From Paenibacillaceae bacterium GAS479 (lineage in GTDB: Bacteria > Bacillota > Bacilli > Paenibacillales > Paenibacillaceae), in assembly GCA_900105225.1 (NCBI GenBank), contig LT629764.1, forward strand, positions 1,603,501 through 1,667,500: a stretch of DNA of 64,000 nt. Reading direction: 5' to 3'. A program made the position numbers and the translations under genes. Shown one piece after another: positions 1-9,000 of the stretch. The notes under the pieces are model-generated. The model had not been told where the DNA came from. It was given only the letters and a program-made list of their open reading frames with translations, and made no database searches. Every line of letters begins with the position of its first letter. Positions within the stretch are counted from its first letter, which is position 1.

Positions 1-1104
1 TATGGTTCGTATAACAGACGTCAACACCCATCGGCAGTAGATGCAGCTTGCCCATAAAGTGGTCTTCCAGCCCTGCGCGGGTAACTTGTCTGCCGTCATA
101 CAAATATTCCGGACCGATAAAACCGACAACGGTGTTTACGAGAAACGGCTTAAATCTTCTCGCCAATCCGTAACAGCGCGCTTCCAGCGTCACCTGATCG
201 ATGCCGTGGTGAGCGCCTCCGGACAGCTCCGAGCCTTGCCCCGTCTCAAAATACCAGAAGTTCGGCCCGGCGGATGTGCCTTGGCTGCGAACAAGCGCAT
301 CCGCCTCGTTCAGCAGCGCAAGATCGATGCCGAATGACGTGTTCCCGGCTTGCGAGCCTGCAAGACTCTGAAAGATGAGATCCGCATAACCGCCGTTTCT
401 GATCGCCCGCATTTGCGTGGAAATATGCGCCAGGACGCAGTTTTGCGTCGGGATGTTCCATTTGTCCATGACTTCCTTAGTCATGTTCATGATCGCTTTT
501 ACGCTGTCCGTTGTATCGATGACGGGATTGATGCCAATCACGGCGTCTCCGATCCCGTAGCTCAACGCCTCATACAAGGCCGCCTGAATGCCGGTCACAT
601 CGTCGGCCGGATGGTTAGGCTGCGCCCTTCCTGATAACACGCCGCGCTGGCCGATGGAAGTGTTGCAGTGGGTAATGACTTCGATTTTAGCGGCGGCTTG
701 AATTAAATCCAGATTGCTCATCACCTTGGCGACAGCCGCGATCATTTCGCTCGTCAATCCTCTGGAGATGCGCCTGATCTCGTCCGTTCCGGTCGTGGAA
801 GCAAGCAAGTACTCGCGCAGTTCGGCAACGGACCAGTTGCGGATTTCGGCATAGATTTTCTCATTTATATCTTCCTCAATCACCCGGGACACTTCATCGT
901 CTTCGGGCGGCAGAAGGGGGTTTTCGCGAATATCGGATAAGGTCAAATGGGCCAGCACCCACTTCGCCGCCATTCGTTCTTTGGCATTATCGGCCGCAAG
1001 GCCTGCGAGCTGGTCCCCGGACTTCTCTTCGTTGGCTTTCGCCATTACTTCCTTTAAATGACGAAAAGTATACGTTTTGCCGAGCACCGTCGTTGATAGA
1101 TTCA
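1..1104 (-). CDS. eutB: Ethanolamine ammonia-lyase large subunit (3' truncated by window edge)
   Basis: The reading frame runs from ATG at 1104 off the left edge, giving the first 368 residues of a family that is normally about 455 residues. It starts MNLSTTVLGKTYTFRHLKEV and contains EutB-like stretches such as VITHCNTSIGQRG, GINPVIDTTDSV and PNFWYFETGQGSELSGGAHHG. EutB is the catalytic subunit of the adenosylcobalamin-dependent enzyme that splits ethanolamine into acetaldehyde and ammonia inside the microcompartment. It sits 12 bases after eutA, its reactivase. The small subunit EutC is not visible and may follow beyond position 1 (inference). Confidence 0.95.
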
Positions 1105-1116
1105 TCCGTACTCCTC

Positions 1117-2532
1117 CTAACCGCTGTGGAACGCCAGCGTCTTCACAATAACCGGAATCATCGTATCCCGGATCGGTTCCCCCAAATCCAAATAATCTCC
1201 AAACTCGACTTTAATCTGATCTACGCACACAATGGATAATTCTCCGGACGAACGCAGCTTCAGCGCTTGCCCTAGCGCCTTGCCCATATCGTTCTCGCAT
1301 AACACGATCAACGTCCGGCAGCCCGGAATCATCGTCCGGTAATGGGCAACAAGCGATTCGGAAAGCTGTCGGATCAGTTCGTAAGTGACGGTCTGCAAAT
1401 GGGGAATAAACAGCGCAAAAGGCGGGCAAGCATCGGCATCGTATACTTGCAAGCCGAGCTCGATCGCCTTTTTCACCTCTAAATTGTCCAGCTTAACGAC
1501 AGGAATATTTTTCATCGGCAGCAGCCCTGGGGACATATGAATCGTAGCACCGCTTATTTCCGTGCTCTGCATGCCCGCTCCGATTACCGTTGCCCTGAAA
1601 GTATGATCAGGAACAGCAAGCGCGAACGGATAATGTCTCGCTTCTTCGCGCAAACAAGCTGCCAAAAGCGGGCCGAAGTCGCCGTACACAGCCGTTTCCG
1701 GCAAGCTTCGCGGGTTAGCGAAAATCAACATGCCCCCTATTCCGCCGGAAATCATCAACTCTTCGACCGGTGGCATGATTGGCACTTTCCCATTCACGCT
1801 CAGCAGTGCGCCGGTTGAATCCGTATCCCCTGCCAAGCAATCAAGCATACTGCGGCTCATTTGCCTTGCAACCTCTTTCAGGTAACCGAAACTTACCGTC
1901 TGGCCAACCTGAAGCTTGAACCCGTTCGCATCCAGCCATGGCCGGATCGCTGCGGATAAATACGTCACTTCGCCGTCCGGGCGAAGCCGGACCAATCTTC
2001 CCCCGACATGGAACGTCACCGTCTCCACCATATGCCCCCGGCGGAAAAACGAGGTGTTCGCCGTCCCCCCGCCGACATCGACATTGCAGACGACTCCGCG
2101 CATTTGCAGCGATCGCTTCATCGCCCCGGAGCCCTTACCCGCAAGCAGCGACTCCAGATCAGCGCCCGCAGTCGCGACGACAAAATCCCCGGCTCTGTCG
2201 GCAAGCGAGTGCAGCAATTGCTTGGCATTGCCCTTGTTCGCCGTTTCTCCGGTAATGATCACCGCGCCCGTTTTAATGTCGGACAGCCGGATGCCCGCCG
2301 CTTGATATTCCCTTTGCAGCCACAGCGACACCTCGGCCATATCAATTTCAGTCTCACTAAGAAGCGGCGTTGATGTAACCTCGCTCTCGTAGGCGAGCAG
2401 CCGCTCGACAATTTCAAATCTCGGCAAGCCGAAAGGGCTCGATTTGCGGGCCAGCTTTAACCGGCTGACAATGAGCTTCATCGTGCTTGTGCCAAGATCG
2501 ATGCCGACGCTTATGATCCATTGTTCATCCAT
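1117..2532 (-). CDS. eutA: Ethanolamine ammonia-lyase reactivating factor EutA
   Basis: This 471-residue protein has an actin/Hsp70-like ATPase N-terminus (GIDLGTSTMKLIVS near residue 10) and a second phosphate-type loop (VCNVDVGGGTANTSFF near residue 150), as expected for EutA. EutA uses ATP to exchange inactivated cobalamin from EutBC. Length is normal for the family. It begins 3 bases after eutP and is followed after 12 bases by eutB, so it is clearly co-transcribed. Confidence 0.95.
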   Translation of the reverse strand: MDEQWIISVGIDLGTSTMKLIVSRLKLARKSSPFGLPRFEIVERLLAYESEVTSTPLLSETEIDMAEVSLWLQREYQAAGIRLSDIKTGAVIITGETANKGNAKQLLHSLADRAGDFVVATAGADLESLLAGKGSGAMKRSLQMRGVVCNVDVGGGTANTSFFRRGHMVETVTFHVGGRLVRLRPDGEVTYLSAAIRPWLDANGFKLQVGQTVSFGYLKEVARQMSRSMLDCLAGDTDSTGALLSVNGKVPIMPPVEELMISGGIGGMLIFANPRSLPETAVYGDFGPLLAACLREEARHYPFALAVPDHTFRATVIGAGMQSTEISGATIHMSPGLLPMKNIPVVKLDNLEVKKAIELGLQVYDADACPPFALFIPHLQTVTYELIRQLSESLVAHYRTMIPGCRTLIVLCENDMGKALGQALKLRSSGELSIVCVDQIKVEFGDYLDLGEPIRDTMIPVIVKTLAFHSG

Positions 2533-2535
2533 AAG

Positions 2536-2997
2536 CTATCCCCTATCGCTCTTTCCCTTCGGCTGAAGCAGGCTTTCGATCCGTTCGCGCAGCTTTTCTA
2601 TGCCCTCCAGCGTCATCGAGGACACTTCGAAGATGTCGCCTTTCGGCATAGCTTGCCGCAAAAAACGCTTCGCTTTGGCCATATCCGCCTTCGGACTGTC
2701 GATTTTCGTCACAACACCGAGCGATGGAACCGGAAACCCTCCGGCAAAGCCGGGCGGAAAATAGCTGCGCTCCCGCGTCGCGTCCTGAACGAGTACGAGC
2801 AGGCGCGTGTCGAAGGAGGTTGCGATCAGAAAGCGGTACTGCAGTGGATTCTCGCAGTATTCCCCAGGCGTATCAATGAGCCAGTCCCGGAATACGAGGC
2901 TTTGGGTTTTGGAGGCAGGCCGCTCCTCATTAAGCAGCGCCCGGATCAGCGTAGATTTGCCAGCGCCGACCGAACCGATGACCATCGCCCGCTTCAT
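2536..2997 (-). CDS. eutP: EutP/PduV-family small GTPase-like protein
   Basis: A 153-residue Ras-like P-loop protein. Walker A is GSVGAGKST at residues 8-16, a DTPGEY switch motif follows near residue 43, and TKID near residue 97 matches the NKxD base-recognition motif. EutP/PduV proteins are found in microcompartment operons; an acetate-kinase activity has been reported for EutP and shell association for PduV (family knowledge). The start ATG directly follows the eutS stop codon with no gap. Confidence 0.93.
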   Translation of the reverse strand: MKRAMVIGSVGAGKSTLIRALLNEERPASKTQSLVFRDWLIDTPGEYCENPLQYRFLIATSFDTRLLVLVQDATRERSYFPPGFAGGFPVPSLGVVTKIDSPKADMAKAKRFLRQAMPKGDIFEVSSMTLEGIEKLRERIESLLQPKGKSDRG

Positions 2998-3333
2998 CTA
3001 CGATCTGGTGATGGAAGCCGGGGTAAAGTCCAGCTTCCCGCTTAAAAATTCATTGACGGCTATCACGGCCATCTCTACCGCCGACACTTCGCCGCTAACG
3101 ACGAGTGAGCCGGTGAAGCGATCCAGATAACCGATCCCGACTACGGCCGCTTTTGTCGCGATGTCTGCGGCGATGATCGCCGTTTCCGTCGGTGTAAGCG
3201 TCATAATACCGATCGCGCCCGCTTCCTCGAGCCCCAGTCTCTCATAAAGGATGGGATCGGGGTTCGCAATAATATGAGACAAAGTGATCTGTTTGCCCGG
3301 TACATATTCTTGAATGACTCGTTGCTTTTCCAT
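2998..3333 (-). CDS. eutS: Microcompartment shell protein EutS (circularly permuted BMC-H)
   Basis: A 111-residue shell protein starting MEKQRVIQEYVPGKQITLSH, the characteristic EutS/PduU N-terminus that forms a small beta-barrel on the hexamer. The BMC fold follows (GAIGIMTLTPTETAIIAADIATKAA). A good ribosome-binding site (AAGGAGGCCAAGCT) precedes the ATG. It forms hexameric facets of the ethanolamine microcompartment. Confidence 0.95.
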   Translation of the reverse strand: MEKQRVIQEYVPGKQITLSHIIANPDPILYERLGLEEAGAIGIMTLTPTETAIIAADIATKAAVVGIGYLDRFTGSLVVSGEVSAVEMAVIAVNEFLSGKLDFTPASITRS

Positions 3334-3345
3334 AGCTTGGCCTCC

Positions 3346-3624
3346 TTACGGCTCCCCGACTTCCAACGAATCGACGATTCCGACGATAATTGCATCAATC
3401 GGCACAACTTTTTGGGGAAACAGCATGCGTGCGGGATTGCCTCGGGAGACAATGACTCGCTCTCCCACACCGGCGCCGATCCGGTCAACGGCGATTACCG
3501 TCTGACCGGAACTGTTGCCGGAGCTGTCGATCGGCTGAACAATCATCAGCTTCAAGTTTTCCATACCGGCTTCCTTCTGCGTCGCCCACACGCTGCCGAC
3601 CACTTTGCCCAGGAGCATTTCCAT
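3346..3624 (-). CDS. eutN: Microcompartment vertex protein EutN/CcmL
   Basis: About 92 residues with the EutN/CcmL/CsoS4 signature: LGKVVGSVWATQKEAGMENL at the start and AVDRIGAGVGERVIVSRG in the middle. These proteins form pentamers that cap the vertices of the shell. The gene overlaps the end of the upstream gene at a GTGATG junction; starts at GTG 3627, ATG 3624 or ATG 3618 are all possible, and 3624 is chosen as the first ATG. Twelve bases separate it from eutS. Confidence 0.93.
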   Translation of the reverse strand: MEMLLGKVVGSVWATQKEAGMENLKLMIVQPIDSSGNSSGQTVIAVDRIGAGVGERVIVSRGNPARMLFPQKVVPIDAIIVGIVDSLEVGEP

Positions 3625-4454
3625 CACCCTTTATCCGAAAAGTGCAGGACAATCCCTTTGTCCCGTAACAAATCTTTAGCCAAAGGGGACACGATCGTCC
3701 CGCGCTCCACTTCAAGCAAGCCGTTGAGTGAAGCCGCCTGGGCCGACACCCAATCCGCCGTAATCAACGAGACATCCGGCCTCGTTGATCCCGTACGAGA
3801 GGCCGCTGCGGCGGCGGACGAGCCGTCAGCCTCATAGCCGGCCCCATCGTTCTTCAGAAGTTCAAAGTAACGGACAACTTCTCGTGCCAGCTCCTGTCCC
3901 GGCCCGAACATAATGCCCAGCTCCTCCAGCTCAGCCAGCCGTTTTTGAAACAGCTTCGTGTAACCTGGAGACAGGCTCAGCACCTTTAACGTTTTGCGGT
4001 CGTTCCTTTTAACTCCCGGGCTATCCTTCCCGACCCACACCGGCTTGTTCAGCAGCAGCGCAGAGAACACGATTTCCGCTTTGACCGACCCTTTCAGGCC
4101 GGCCGCGATGCGCGAGGCGTTATCCAGATCGATCTCCGGAATGACAACGCCGTCGTAATCTTTGGGCAGCTCAATTGGAGCAGGCGCATATTCATCAACG
4201 GCAATCGTCTTCCCTGCGCCGGACGACTCCATGCGGCTCATCCCGATCCACGCTGACGTTACGCCGTCCAGGAACATGAGATCATATTCGATTCCGTTAT
4301 TGTCTAATAAAATAAATTGGTCCGAGTGCGCCTCATGCGCGCGGCTGTCGCAGAAAATAAACAGCAGTTTCGGCGCTTTCCGCTGCGAATTCGGCTTGTC
4401 GGACAAGCTCATTATTTCCCTGGCAATATCTTGGACAAGCTGTCGAATGTCCAC
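3624..4454 (-). CDS. Ethanolamine-microcompartment-associated flavoprotein-like protein with C-terminal EutT/EutQ-like motif
   Basis: A 276-residue protein I cannot name with certainty. Residues about 28-200 look like a Rossmann/flavoprotein-type fold (KLLFIFCDSRAHEAHSD, YDGVVIPEIDLDNASRIAAG, VFSALLLNKPVWVGKDSPG). After an alanine/serine-rich linker near 210-225, the last 50 residues (LITADWV, GTIVSPLAKDLLRDKGI) match the module known at the N-terminus of EutT and EutQ, and also seen at the N-terminus of the neighbouring PduL. It sits between pduL and eutN in the operon. No cobalamin adenosyltransferase is visible in the window, so a cofactor-related role is possible but only inferred. Confidence 0.7.
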   Translation of the reverse strand: MDIRQLVQDIAREIMSLSDKPNSQRKAPKLLFIFCDSRAHEAHSDQFILLDNNGIEYDLMFLDGVTSAWIGMSRMESSGAGKTIAVDEYAPAPIELPKDYDGVVIPEIDLDNASRIAAGLKGSVKAEIVFSALLLNKPVWVGKDSPGVKRNDRKTLKVLSLSPGYTKLFQKRLAELEELGIMFGPGQELAREVVRYFELLKNDGAGYEADGSSAAAAASRTGSTRPDVSLITADWVSAQAASLNGLLEVERGTIVSPLAKDLLRDKGIVLHFSDKG

Positions 4455-4477
4455 GTTTTCACCGCTTTTCTGTATCG

Positions 4478-5233
4478 TTAAGTCGAGAGGCCTACAATTG
4501 ACGCGCTGTCTCCCTGATTGATAAATCCGGCATTCGCTTCATCGGTGTCGATATGGAGATCAAGCGAGAAACGCGGGTCAACGCGGATGACAACTTCATG
4601 AAGATCGAGCGGACGCTGTCCATGCGTTCGAACTTGCACTCGATCCCCGTTTTTCACCCCGTAAGCTTGGGCATCACCGGGCGACATATGGATATGAGCT
4701 TTGGCCACAATGACCCCCTGCTCCAGATAAACGAAACCTTTCGGGCCGTAGACGGCAATGCCCGGCGTAACCGCGATATCACCCGACAGCCGCAGCGGAG
4801 GATGAATCCCGATCTGAAACCCGTCCGTCCTGCTGATCTCCACCTGCGAAGCGCCCCGAGACGGGCCAAGTATGCGAACGTCCTTAAGCATGCCTTTTGG
4901 ACCGGCAAGCGACACGGTCTCTTTTGCGGCGAATTGGCCCCTCTGCGACAACTCCTTAAGCGGGCTAAGCGCATACCCGGGGCCGAACAGCTTTTCGATA
5001 TGCTCGACAGACAGATGAATGTGCCGGTTGGATACGCCGATCGGGATGTCCGGCAATGCCGGTGAAACTTGCTTTCCCGGCATTGCGCCTGACTTTCCGA
5101 CGGTAATGCCCCGGCTCTGCAAGAAATCTCTCGCCGCCGGCGTTAATTGGCAGCCTTCGCCGAGTACATAAGGATTCGGCAATCCTCCTTTGCTCAGCGA
5201 AGCCCGCAATTGCATTTCCGTGATGAAGGGCAT
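4478..5233 (-). CDS. pduL: PduL/EutD-type phosphate acetyltransferase (phosphotransacylase)
   Basis: A 251-residue protein. After an N-terminal extension (residues 1-60: FITEMQLRASLSKGG, LTPAARDFLQSRGITV) come the two PduL domains with their zinc-binding histidines: VSNRHIHLSVEHIEKLFG near residue 67 and VAKAHIHMSPGDAQAYGV near 178. PduL converts acetyl-CoA and phosphate to acetyl phosphate, recycling CoA inside the shell after EutE. The extension resembles the EutT/EutQ N-terminal module and the tail of the next gene, pointing to a shared packing or assembly signal (inference). It starts 6 bases after eutM. Confidence 0.93.
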   Translation of the reverse strand: MPFITEMQLRASLSKGGLPNPYVLGEGCQLTPAARDFLQSRGITVGKSGAMPGKQVSPALPDIPIGVSNRHIHLSVEHIEKLFGPGYALSPLKELSQRGQFAAKETVSLAGPKGMLKDVRILGPSRGASQVEISRTDGFQIGIHPPLRLSGDIAVTPGIAVYGPKGFVYLEQGVIVAKAHIHMSPGDAQAYGVKNGDRVQVRTHGQRPLDLHEVVIRVDPRFSLDLHIDTDEANAGFINQGDSASIVGLST

Positions 5234-5239
5234 AGTTGA

Positions 5240-5527
5240 TTATCCTTGAACGCGCGGCAGAATGCCCTCAATATCCGTGTGCGGTCTTGGAATAACATGA
5301 ACGGACAACAGCTCGCCCACTTTTTCGGCAGCCGCTGCGCCCGCATCCGTAGCAGCCTTAACAGCGCCTACGTCTCCGCGCACCATAACGGTCACGATCC
5401 CGCCGCCTACATGCTCCTTGCCGATCAATTTGACGTTGGCCGCTTTCACCATTGCATCTGCAGCTTCAATTGCGCCTACCAGCCCTTTTGTCTCAACCAT
5501 GCCTAATGCCGTGTATTCTCCTGCCAT
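5240..5527 (-). CDS. eutM: Major microcompartment shell protein (BMC-H) EutM
   Basis: A 95-residue single-domain BMC hexamer protein ([65 protein letters not shown]). Length and sequence fit PduA/EutM, the main facet protein with a small central pore. A strong ribosome-binding site (GAGGAGGAATTACAA) precedes the ATG. It is placed between eutE and pduL. Confidence 0.96.
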   Translation of the reverse strand: MAGEYTALGMVETKGLVGAIEAADAMVKAANVKLIGKEHVGGGIVTVMVRGDVGAVKAATDAGAAAAEKVGELLSVHVIPRPHTDIEGILPRVQG

Positions 5528-5553
5528 TTGTAATTCCTCCTCATAGGATTAAA

Positions 5554-7041
5554 TTAAAGTGATGAATGGCCTGCTTGAATTTCTTCCAGCACCTTACGAA
5601 TAATGTCCTTTACTTCGTCGCGGCTGATCTCCGCAGCAAGTTTACTTTCGACTTGCCGGGCAGCCTGGTCGACCCGGTTCTCCAGTTCCATTTCCCGGAG
5701 GCCGAAGGCGACGCGTTTGATATTGATCAAATGCATCGGACCTACGTTGTCGGAAGTGATGTTGTGGCCGTAAGAGCCGCATCCGAGCGTAAGCGACGGG
5801 AAAATGCCGCTAGTCGCGCCGATCGCTCCGAACGTCGTCCCGGCATTCACAATAATCCGTGAAGCCGGCTTCTCAAGGCCGAAAGCTTCGATGACGTCCA
5901 TCTCCTCGCAATGAATGCCGAGCGAATGTCCCAGCCCGCCGTTTTCCAGCAGCTTCGTGCACGTCAGGCAGCCGTCGCGCCAGTTGTCGCATGTGTACAG
6001 CGCCAGAATCGGACACAGCTTCTCGAGCGAGAACGGAACCGCTTTGCCGATTTCCGTCTCTTCCGCGACGAGAATCCGGGTGCCTGCCGGAACCGCAATG
6101 CCTGCCATTTCTGCGATAAGTGTCGCAGAACGGCCGACGATGTTCGGATTAAGCCTGCCGCCCGCCAAAATGACAGAAGCAACTTTGCTTTTCTCCTCCG
6201 GATTCAGCATGTACCCGCCGTTAGCGCGAATTTGCTCCATGACTTGCGTTTTAACCGCTCGATCGGTAACGATCGCTTGCTCGGAAGCGCAGATCGTTCC
6301 GTAGTCGAACGTTTTGCTTTCGAAAATCCGCCGAACCGCCTCTTTGACTTTTGCGCTTTGATGAATGTACACCGGCACGTTGCCGGGTCCGACGCCGTAG
6401 GCCGGCTTGCCCGAGCTGTACGCGGAACGCACCATCGGCGTGCCTCCGGTAGCCAGGATCAAATCGGACAACCTGGACTTCATCAGCTCTTGCGTCGCTT
6501 CCATCGTCGGCTCGGTCATGCAGGCGACCGCATCCTTCGGACCGCCCGCCCGCTCGACCGCGCTCTGCATGATGCGCGCCGCCTCCAGCGTACAAGCAAG
6601 CGCCGAAGGATGCGGACTGAACACGATGGCGTTCCTCGTTTTAATCGAGATCAACGCTTTGTACATCGTTGTCGATGTCGGATTGGTGGAGGGGACAATG
6701 CCGCAGATGACTCCGAACGGCTGAGCGATTTCCCACAGCTTGTTCGCCTCGTCCTTGCGGATAATGCCAACCGTCTTCATATCCTTGATAGCCGAATAGA
6801 TCGTGCGTACCGCGAACAGGTTTTTCGTTTTTTTGTCCGCTGCATTGCCAAAGCCAGTCTCGTCCGCCGCCATTCGAGCCAGACGTTCCGCTTCGCGCTC
6901 TCCGGCCTCCGCCATCGCGCCGACAATCGCATCTACCTTTTCCTGGGACAGCGCTTCCAGCGCTTTTTGCGCCGTTCTCGCTTTGCGCAGCAGCTCGCGG
7001 GCTTCTTGAATCGATCTAAGATCCTTATCTTCGATAGCCAA
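5554..7041 (-). CDS. eutE: CoA-acylating acetaldehyde dehydrogenase EutE
   Basis: A 495-residue aldehyde dehydrogenase. The catalytic cysteine is Cys251 in DYGTICASEQAIV; the nucleotide-binding stretch GVICGIVPSTNPTSTTMYKA and ATGGTPMVRSAYSSGKPAYG are typical of PduP/EutE. It oxidises acetaldehyde with NAD+ and CoA to acetyl-CoA. The start is a TTG at 7041 with AAGGGGTG seven bases upstream; no ATG is suitably placed. The first 20 residues (IQEARELLRKARTAQKALE) are amphipathic and could be the encapsulation peptide known for this family. Confidence 0.96.
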   Translation of the reverse strand: MAIEDKDLRSIQEARELLRKARTAQKALEALSQEKVDAIVGAMAEAGEREAERLARMAADETGFGNAADKKTKNLFAVRTIYSAIKDMKTVGIIRKDEANKLWEIAQPFGVICGIVPSTNPTSTTMYKALISIKTRNAIVFSPHPSALACTLEAARIMQSAVERAGGPKDAVACMTEPTMEATQELMKSRLSDLILATGGTPMVRSAYSSGKPAYGVGPGNVPVYIHQSAKVKEAVRRIFESKTFDYGTICASEQAIVTDRAVKTQVMEQIRANGGYMLNPEEKSKVASVILAGGRLNPNIVGRSATLIAEMAGIAVPAGTRILVAEETEIGKAVPFSLEKLCPILALYTCDNWRDGCLTCTKLLENGGLGHSLGIHCEEMDVIEAFGLEKPASRIIVNAGTTFGAIGATSGIFPSLTLGCGSYGHNITSDNVGPMHLINIKRVAFGLREMELENRVDQAARQVESKLAAEISRDEVKDIIRKVLEEIQAGHSSL

Positions 7042-7091
7042 ACCTCTTCACCCCTTACGTGCCGATATTCACGTCAGCCAACTTTCGATGG

Positions 7092-7478
7092 TTAGCTTTC
7101 CTGCGCCGGCTTTGGGGACTTGGGTGCAGCGGCTGCGCCTGCCGCTTTCGCAGCCGTAGCAGGTGCTTCGCTTGCCGCCACTCCCTTGACCGCCGTCTTT
7201 TTCTGGATCCATTCCGTAAAATCAAACGCCGGCCTCGGAATAACGCTGTAATGGAGCAGCTTGCCAAGCGCCTTCGCCATTTCCATACCCGCACGAACGG
7301 CCTCCTGTACGGAGGATACATCCCCATAGATGTAAACGGTCATAATGCCGGCATCCGCCTTCTCATACGTGTGCACTTTCACATCAGCCGTCTTGGCCGC
7401 CGCGTCTGCCGCCGCAATCAGAGCGACAAGCCCCATCGTCTCAATCATGCCGAGCGCCTGTCCATTTCCTTCTGTCAT
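7092..7478 (-). CDS. Second BMC-H shell protein with Ala/Pro/Lys-rich C-terminal tail
   Basis: A 128-residue protein. Residues 1-95 form one BMC domain (ALGMIETMGLVALIAAADAAAKTADV, AGIMTVYIYGDVSSVQEAVRAG, LHYSVIPRPAFDF). The tail, residues about 96-128, is low-complexity (SEAPATAAKAAGAAAAPKSP), longer than in EutM. EutK has a C-terminal extension too, but that is a folded helix-turn-helix, so this is not called EutK. The tail may face the cytosol or cargo (inference). It lies between eutL and eutE. Confidence 0.9.
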   Translation of the reverse strand: MTEGNGQALGMIETMGLVALIAAADAAAKTADVKVHTYEKADAGIMTVYIYGDVSSVQEAVRAGMEMAKALGKLLHYSVIPRPAFDFTEWIQKKTAVKGVAASEAPATAAKAAGAAAAPKSPKPAQES

Positions 7479-7495
7479 TCGCTTCCCCTTTCTCG

Positions 7496-8209
7496 CTAGA
7501 AGTCTATCGGCTTGATCGCTACGTTTCTAACACCTGCAGCGAATGCTTCAGCAGCCGCTGTGCAATCCGACTGGCTGCCGGTCAGCAGCGCGCCCCCGAA
7601 GTTTGTCTCCGTCGGCGGGCCGAAAAACCGGCAAAGCCTGACGTTCGCCGCCTTCATCGCGAGATCAAGACCGATCATCGCCTCCGCCGGCGGCGCGATC
7701 AAATAAGCGAGCGGCTCGCCGGGGCGAATGCCCGCGAGCTCCGACAAATATGTTCCCGTCCTGGAAACAACGTGAGCGTAATAGGCATGAGAGCCTTCCT
7801 CGTTCAAGGAATAGAAGCAGGCCGAGCGCCGCATCGTTTCCACGGCGGCGTCCAGGCCGCTTTTCACTTCTTCCGGGCTGGCCCCGCCGAGAATGCCGAT
7901 GAACTCACCCGATAACGGGCCGGAAGCATGCGCCGAACCCGCGTAAAACGACTTTGCGTACACAACCTCCACGTCGGCTTTTTTTGTCGCTTCGTCAATC
8001 GCGGTATACCCGACATCATCAATCGTGCAAGTCAATATGCCCAGGCTGCGAATATGCGGCTTGACCTGCAGCTGCGCGCCAAGCTCGGGGTCCACGTTCG
8101 GAATGACGCGCACGGCGAGAGGCACTGCCCGTACTTCTCGATCCATTAAGACAACCACCTTATCATCCGTTTGTTCACCGCTTACGAATTTATAAGTTTC
8201 GCGCCCCAT
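7496..8209 (-). CDS. eutL: Trimeric tandem-BMC shell protein EutL
   Basis: A 237-residue protein with two BMC-like halves (residues about 35-120, SLGILTCTIDDVGYTAIDEATKKA; and about 150-230, AEAMIGLDLAMKAANVRLCRFFGPPTETNFGGALLTG). The second motif is highly typical of EutL. EutL forms pseudohexameric trimers with a gated central pore. The ribosome-binding site is weak (GTGGAAACCAAGC), and it follows the MgtC-like gene by 16 bases, so translation may rely partly on coupling. Confidence 0.93.
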   Translation of the reverse strand: MGRETYKFVSGEQTDDKVVVLMDREVRAVPLAVRVIPNVDPELGAQLQVKPHIRSLGILTCTIDDVGYTAIDEATKKADVEVVYAKSFYAGSAHASGPLSGEFIGILGGASPEEVKSGLDAAVETMRRSACFYSLNEEGSHAYYAHVVSRTGTYLSELAGIRPGEPLAYLIAPPAEAMIGLDLAMKAANVRLCRFFGPPTETNFGGALLTGSQSDCTAAAEAFAAGVRNVAIKPIDF

Positions 8210-8225
8210 GCTTGGTTTCCACGAC

Positions 8226-8999
8226 TCAGCTGGTAGCTTCCAGCTTTCCTTTGCTGTCTTTCGGTATTTTCTGCGCTTTAGTAGCGATACACTGATAGTC
8301 GACTTTCACGACTCCGTCGGTCGTTCTTAAATCATCCAGCAAGTAAGGTATCTTCTTGAATTTCTCGACTTTCAGATTCAACCGCAGATTCACCAGCGAA
8401 GCCGTATGATCCTCTGCCGGGTAATCCGTGGAAATCTGAGTGATCGTCGCCCCATACTGCTCCATACGCGCTATTACCGTTTGCAAGCAGGACGGCCCGT
8501 CCGTCATCGCCAGGCCAACTTCAATCTGCTTGCGGTTTCGCGTAAAATACTTCTCCAGCTTGTTCAGCAGAAACAAACTGACAAGCACGAGAAAAGCGGT
8601 AAGCAGCGCCCCATAGTAGAAACCCGCGCCTACGGCCAAGCCGAGCGCGGCGACAACCCACAGCGACGCGGCCGTCGTCAGGCCCGAGATCGACAAGCCC
8701 GTGCGCAAAATCGTTCCCGCGCCGAGAAAACCGATGCCGCTGATCACTTGGGCGGCCAGACGAGCAGGGTCCATACGGACATTCGCTTCATAGGCGAATT
8801 GGCTGAAACCGTAAATCGACAACAGCATAATGAGCGCGGAGCCCAGACAAACGAGAATATGGGTGCGGAAACCCGCCGCATGATCTCCCCATTCTCTCTC
8901 CAATCCGATTAAGCCGCCGATAATCAGCGCGGACACGATCCGAATCGTCAGTTCGGCATGGCTAATCTCCCATATGCCTGGCGTCATGTGCAGGTCCAT
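8226..8999 (-). CDS. MgtC/SapB-family membrane protein
   Basis: A 257-residue membrane protein. The N-terminal half holds four or five hydrophobic segments with MgtC-family motifs: GGLIGLEREWGDHAAGFRTH, QVISGIGFLGAGTILR and GLTTAASLWVVAALGLAVG. The C-terminal about 110 residues form a soluble ACT-like domain (TVIARMEQYGATITQISTDY). Homologues include MgtC, known from magnesium stress and intracellular survival, and general YhiD/SapB proteins. It begins 1 base after the PHP gene and is followed 16 bases later by eutL, so it lies inside the ethanolamine operon. That placement is unusual. Confidence 0.9.
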   Translation of the reverse strand: MDLHMTPGIWEISHAELTIRIVSALIIGGLIGLEREWGDHAAGFRTHILVCLGSALIMLLSIYGFSQFAYEANVRMDPARLAAQVISGIGFLGAGTILRTGLSISGLTTAASLWVVAALGLAVGAGFYYGALLTAFLVLVSLFLLNKLEKYFTRNRKQIEVGLAMTDGPSCLQTVIARMEQYGATITQISTDYPAEDHTASLVNLRLNLKVEKFKKIPYLLDDLRTTDGVVKVDYQCIATKAQKIPKDSKGKLEATS

Positions 9000-9000
9000 T

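Noticed and set aside
5911-7095. 394-codon plus-strand open frame opposite eutE
   Set aside because: It is antisense to a well-conserved enzyme gene, is rich in Arg/Leu as expected from a shadow frame, and has no matching family or ribosome-binding site.
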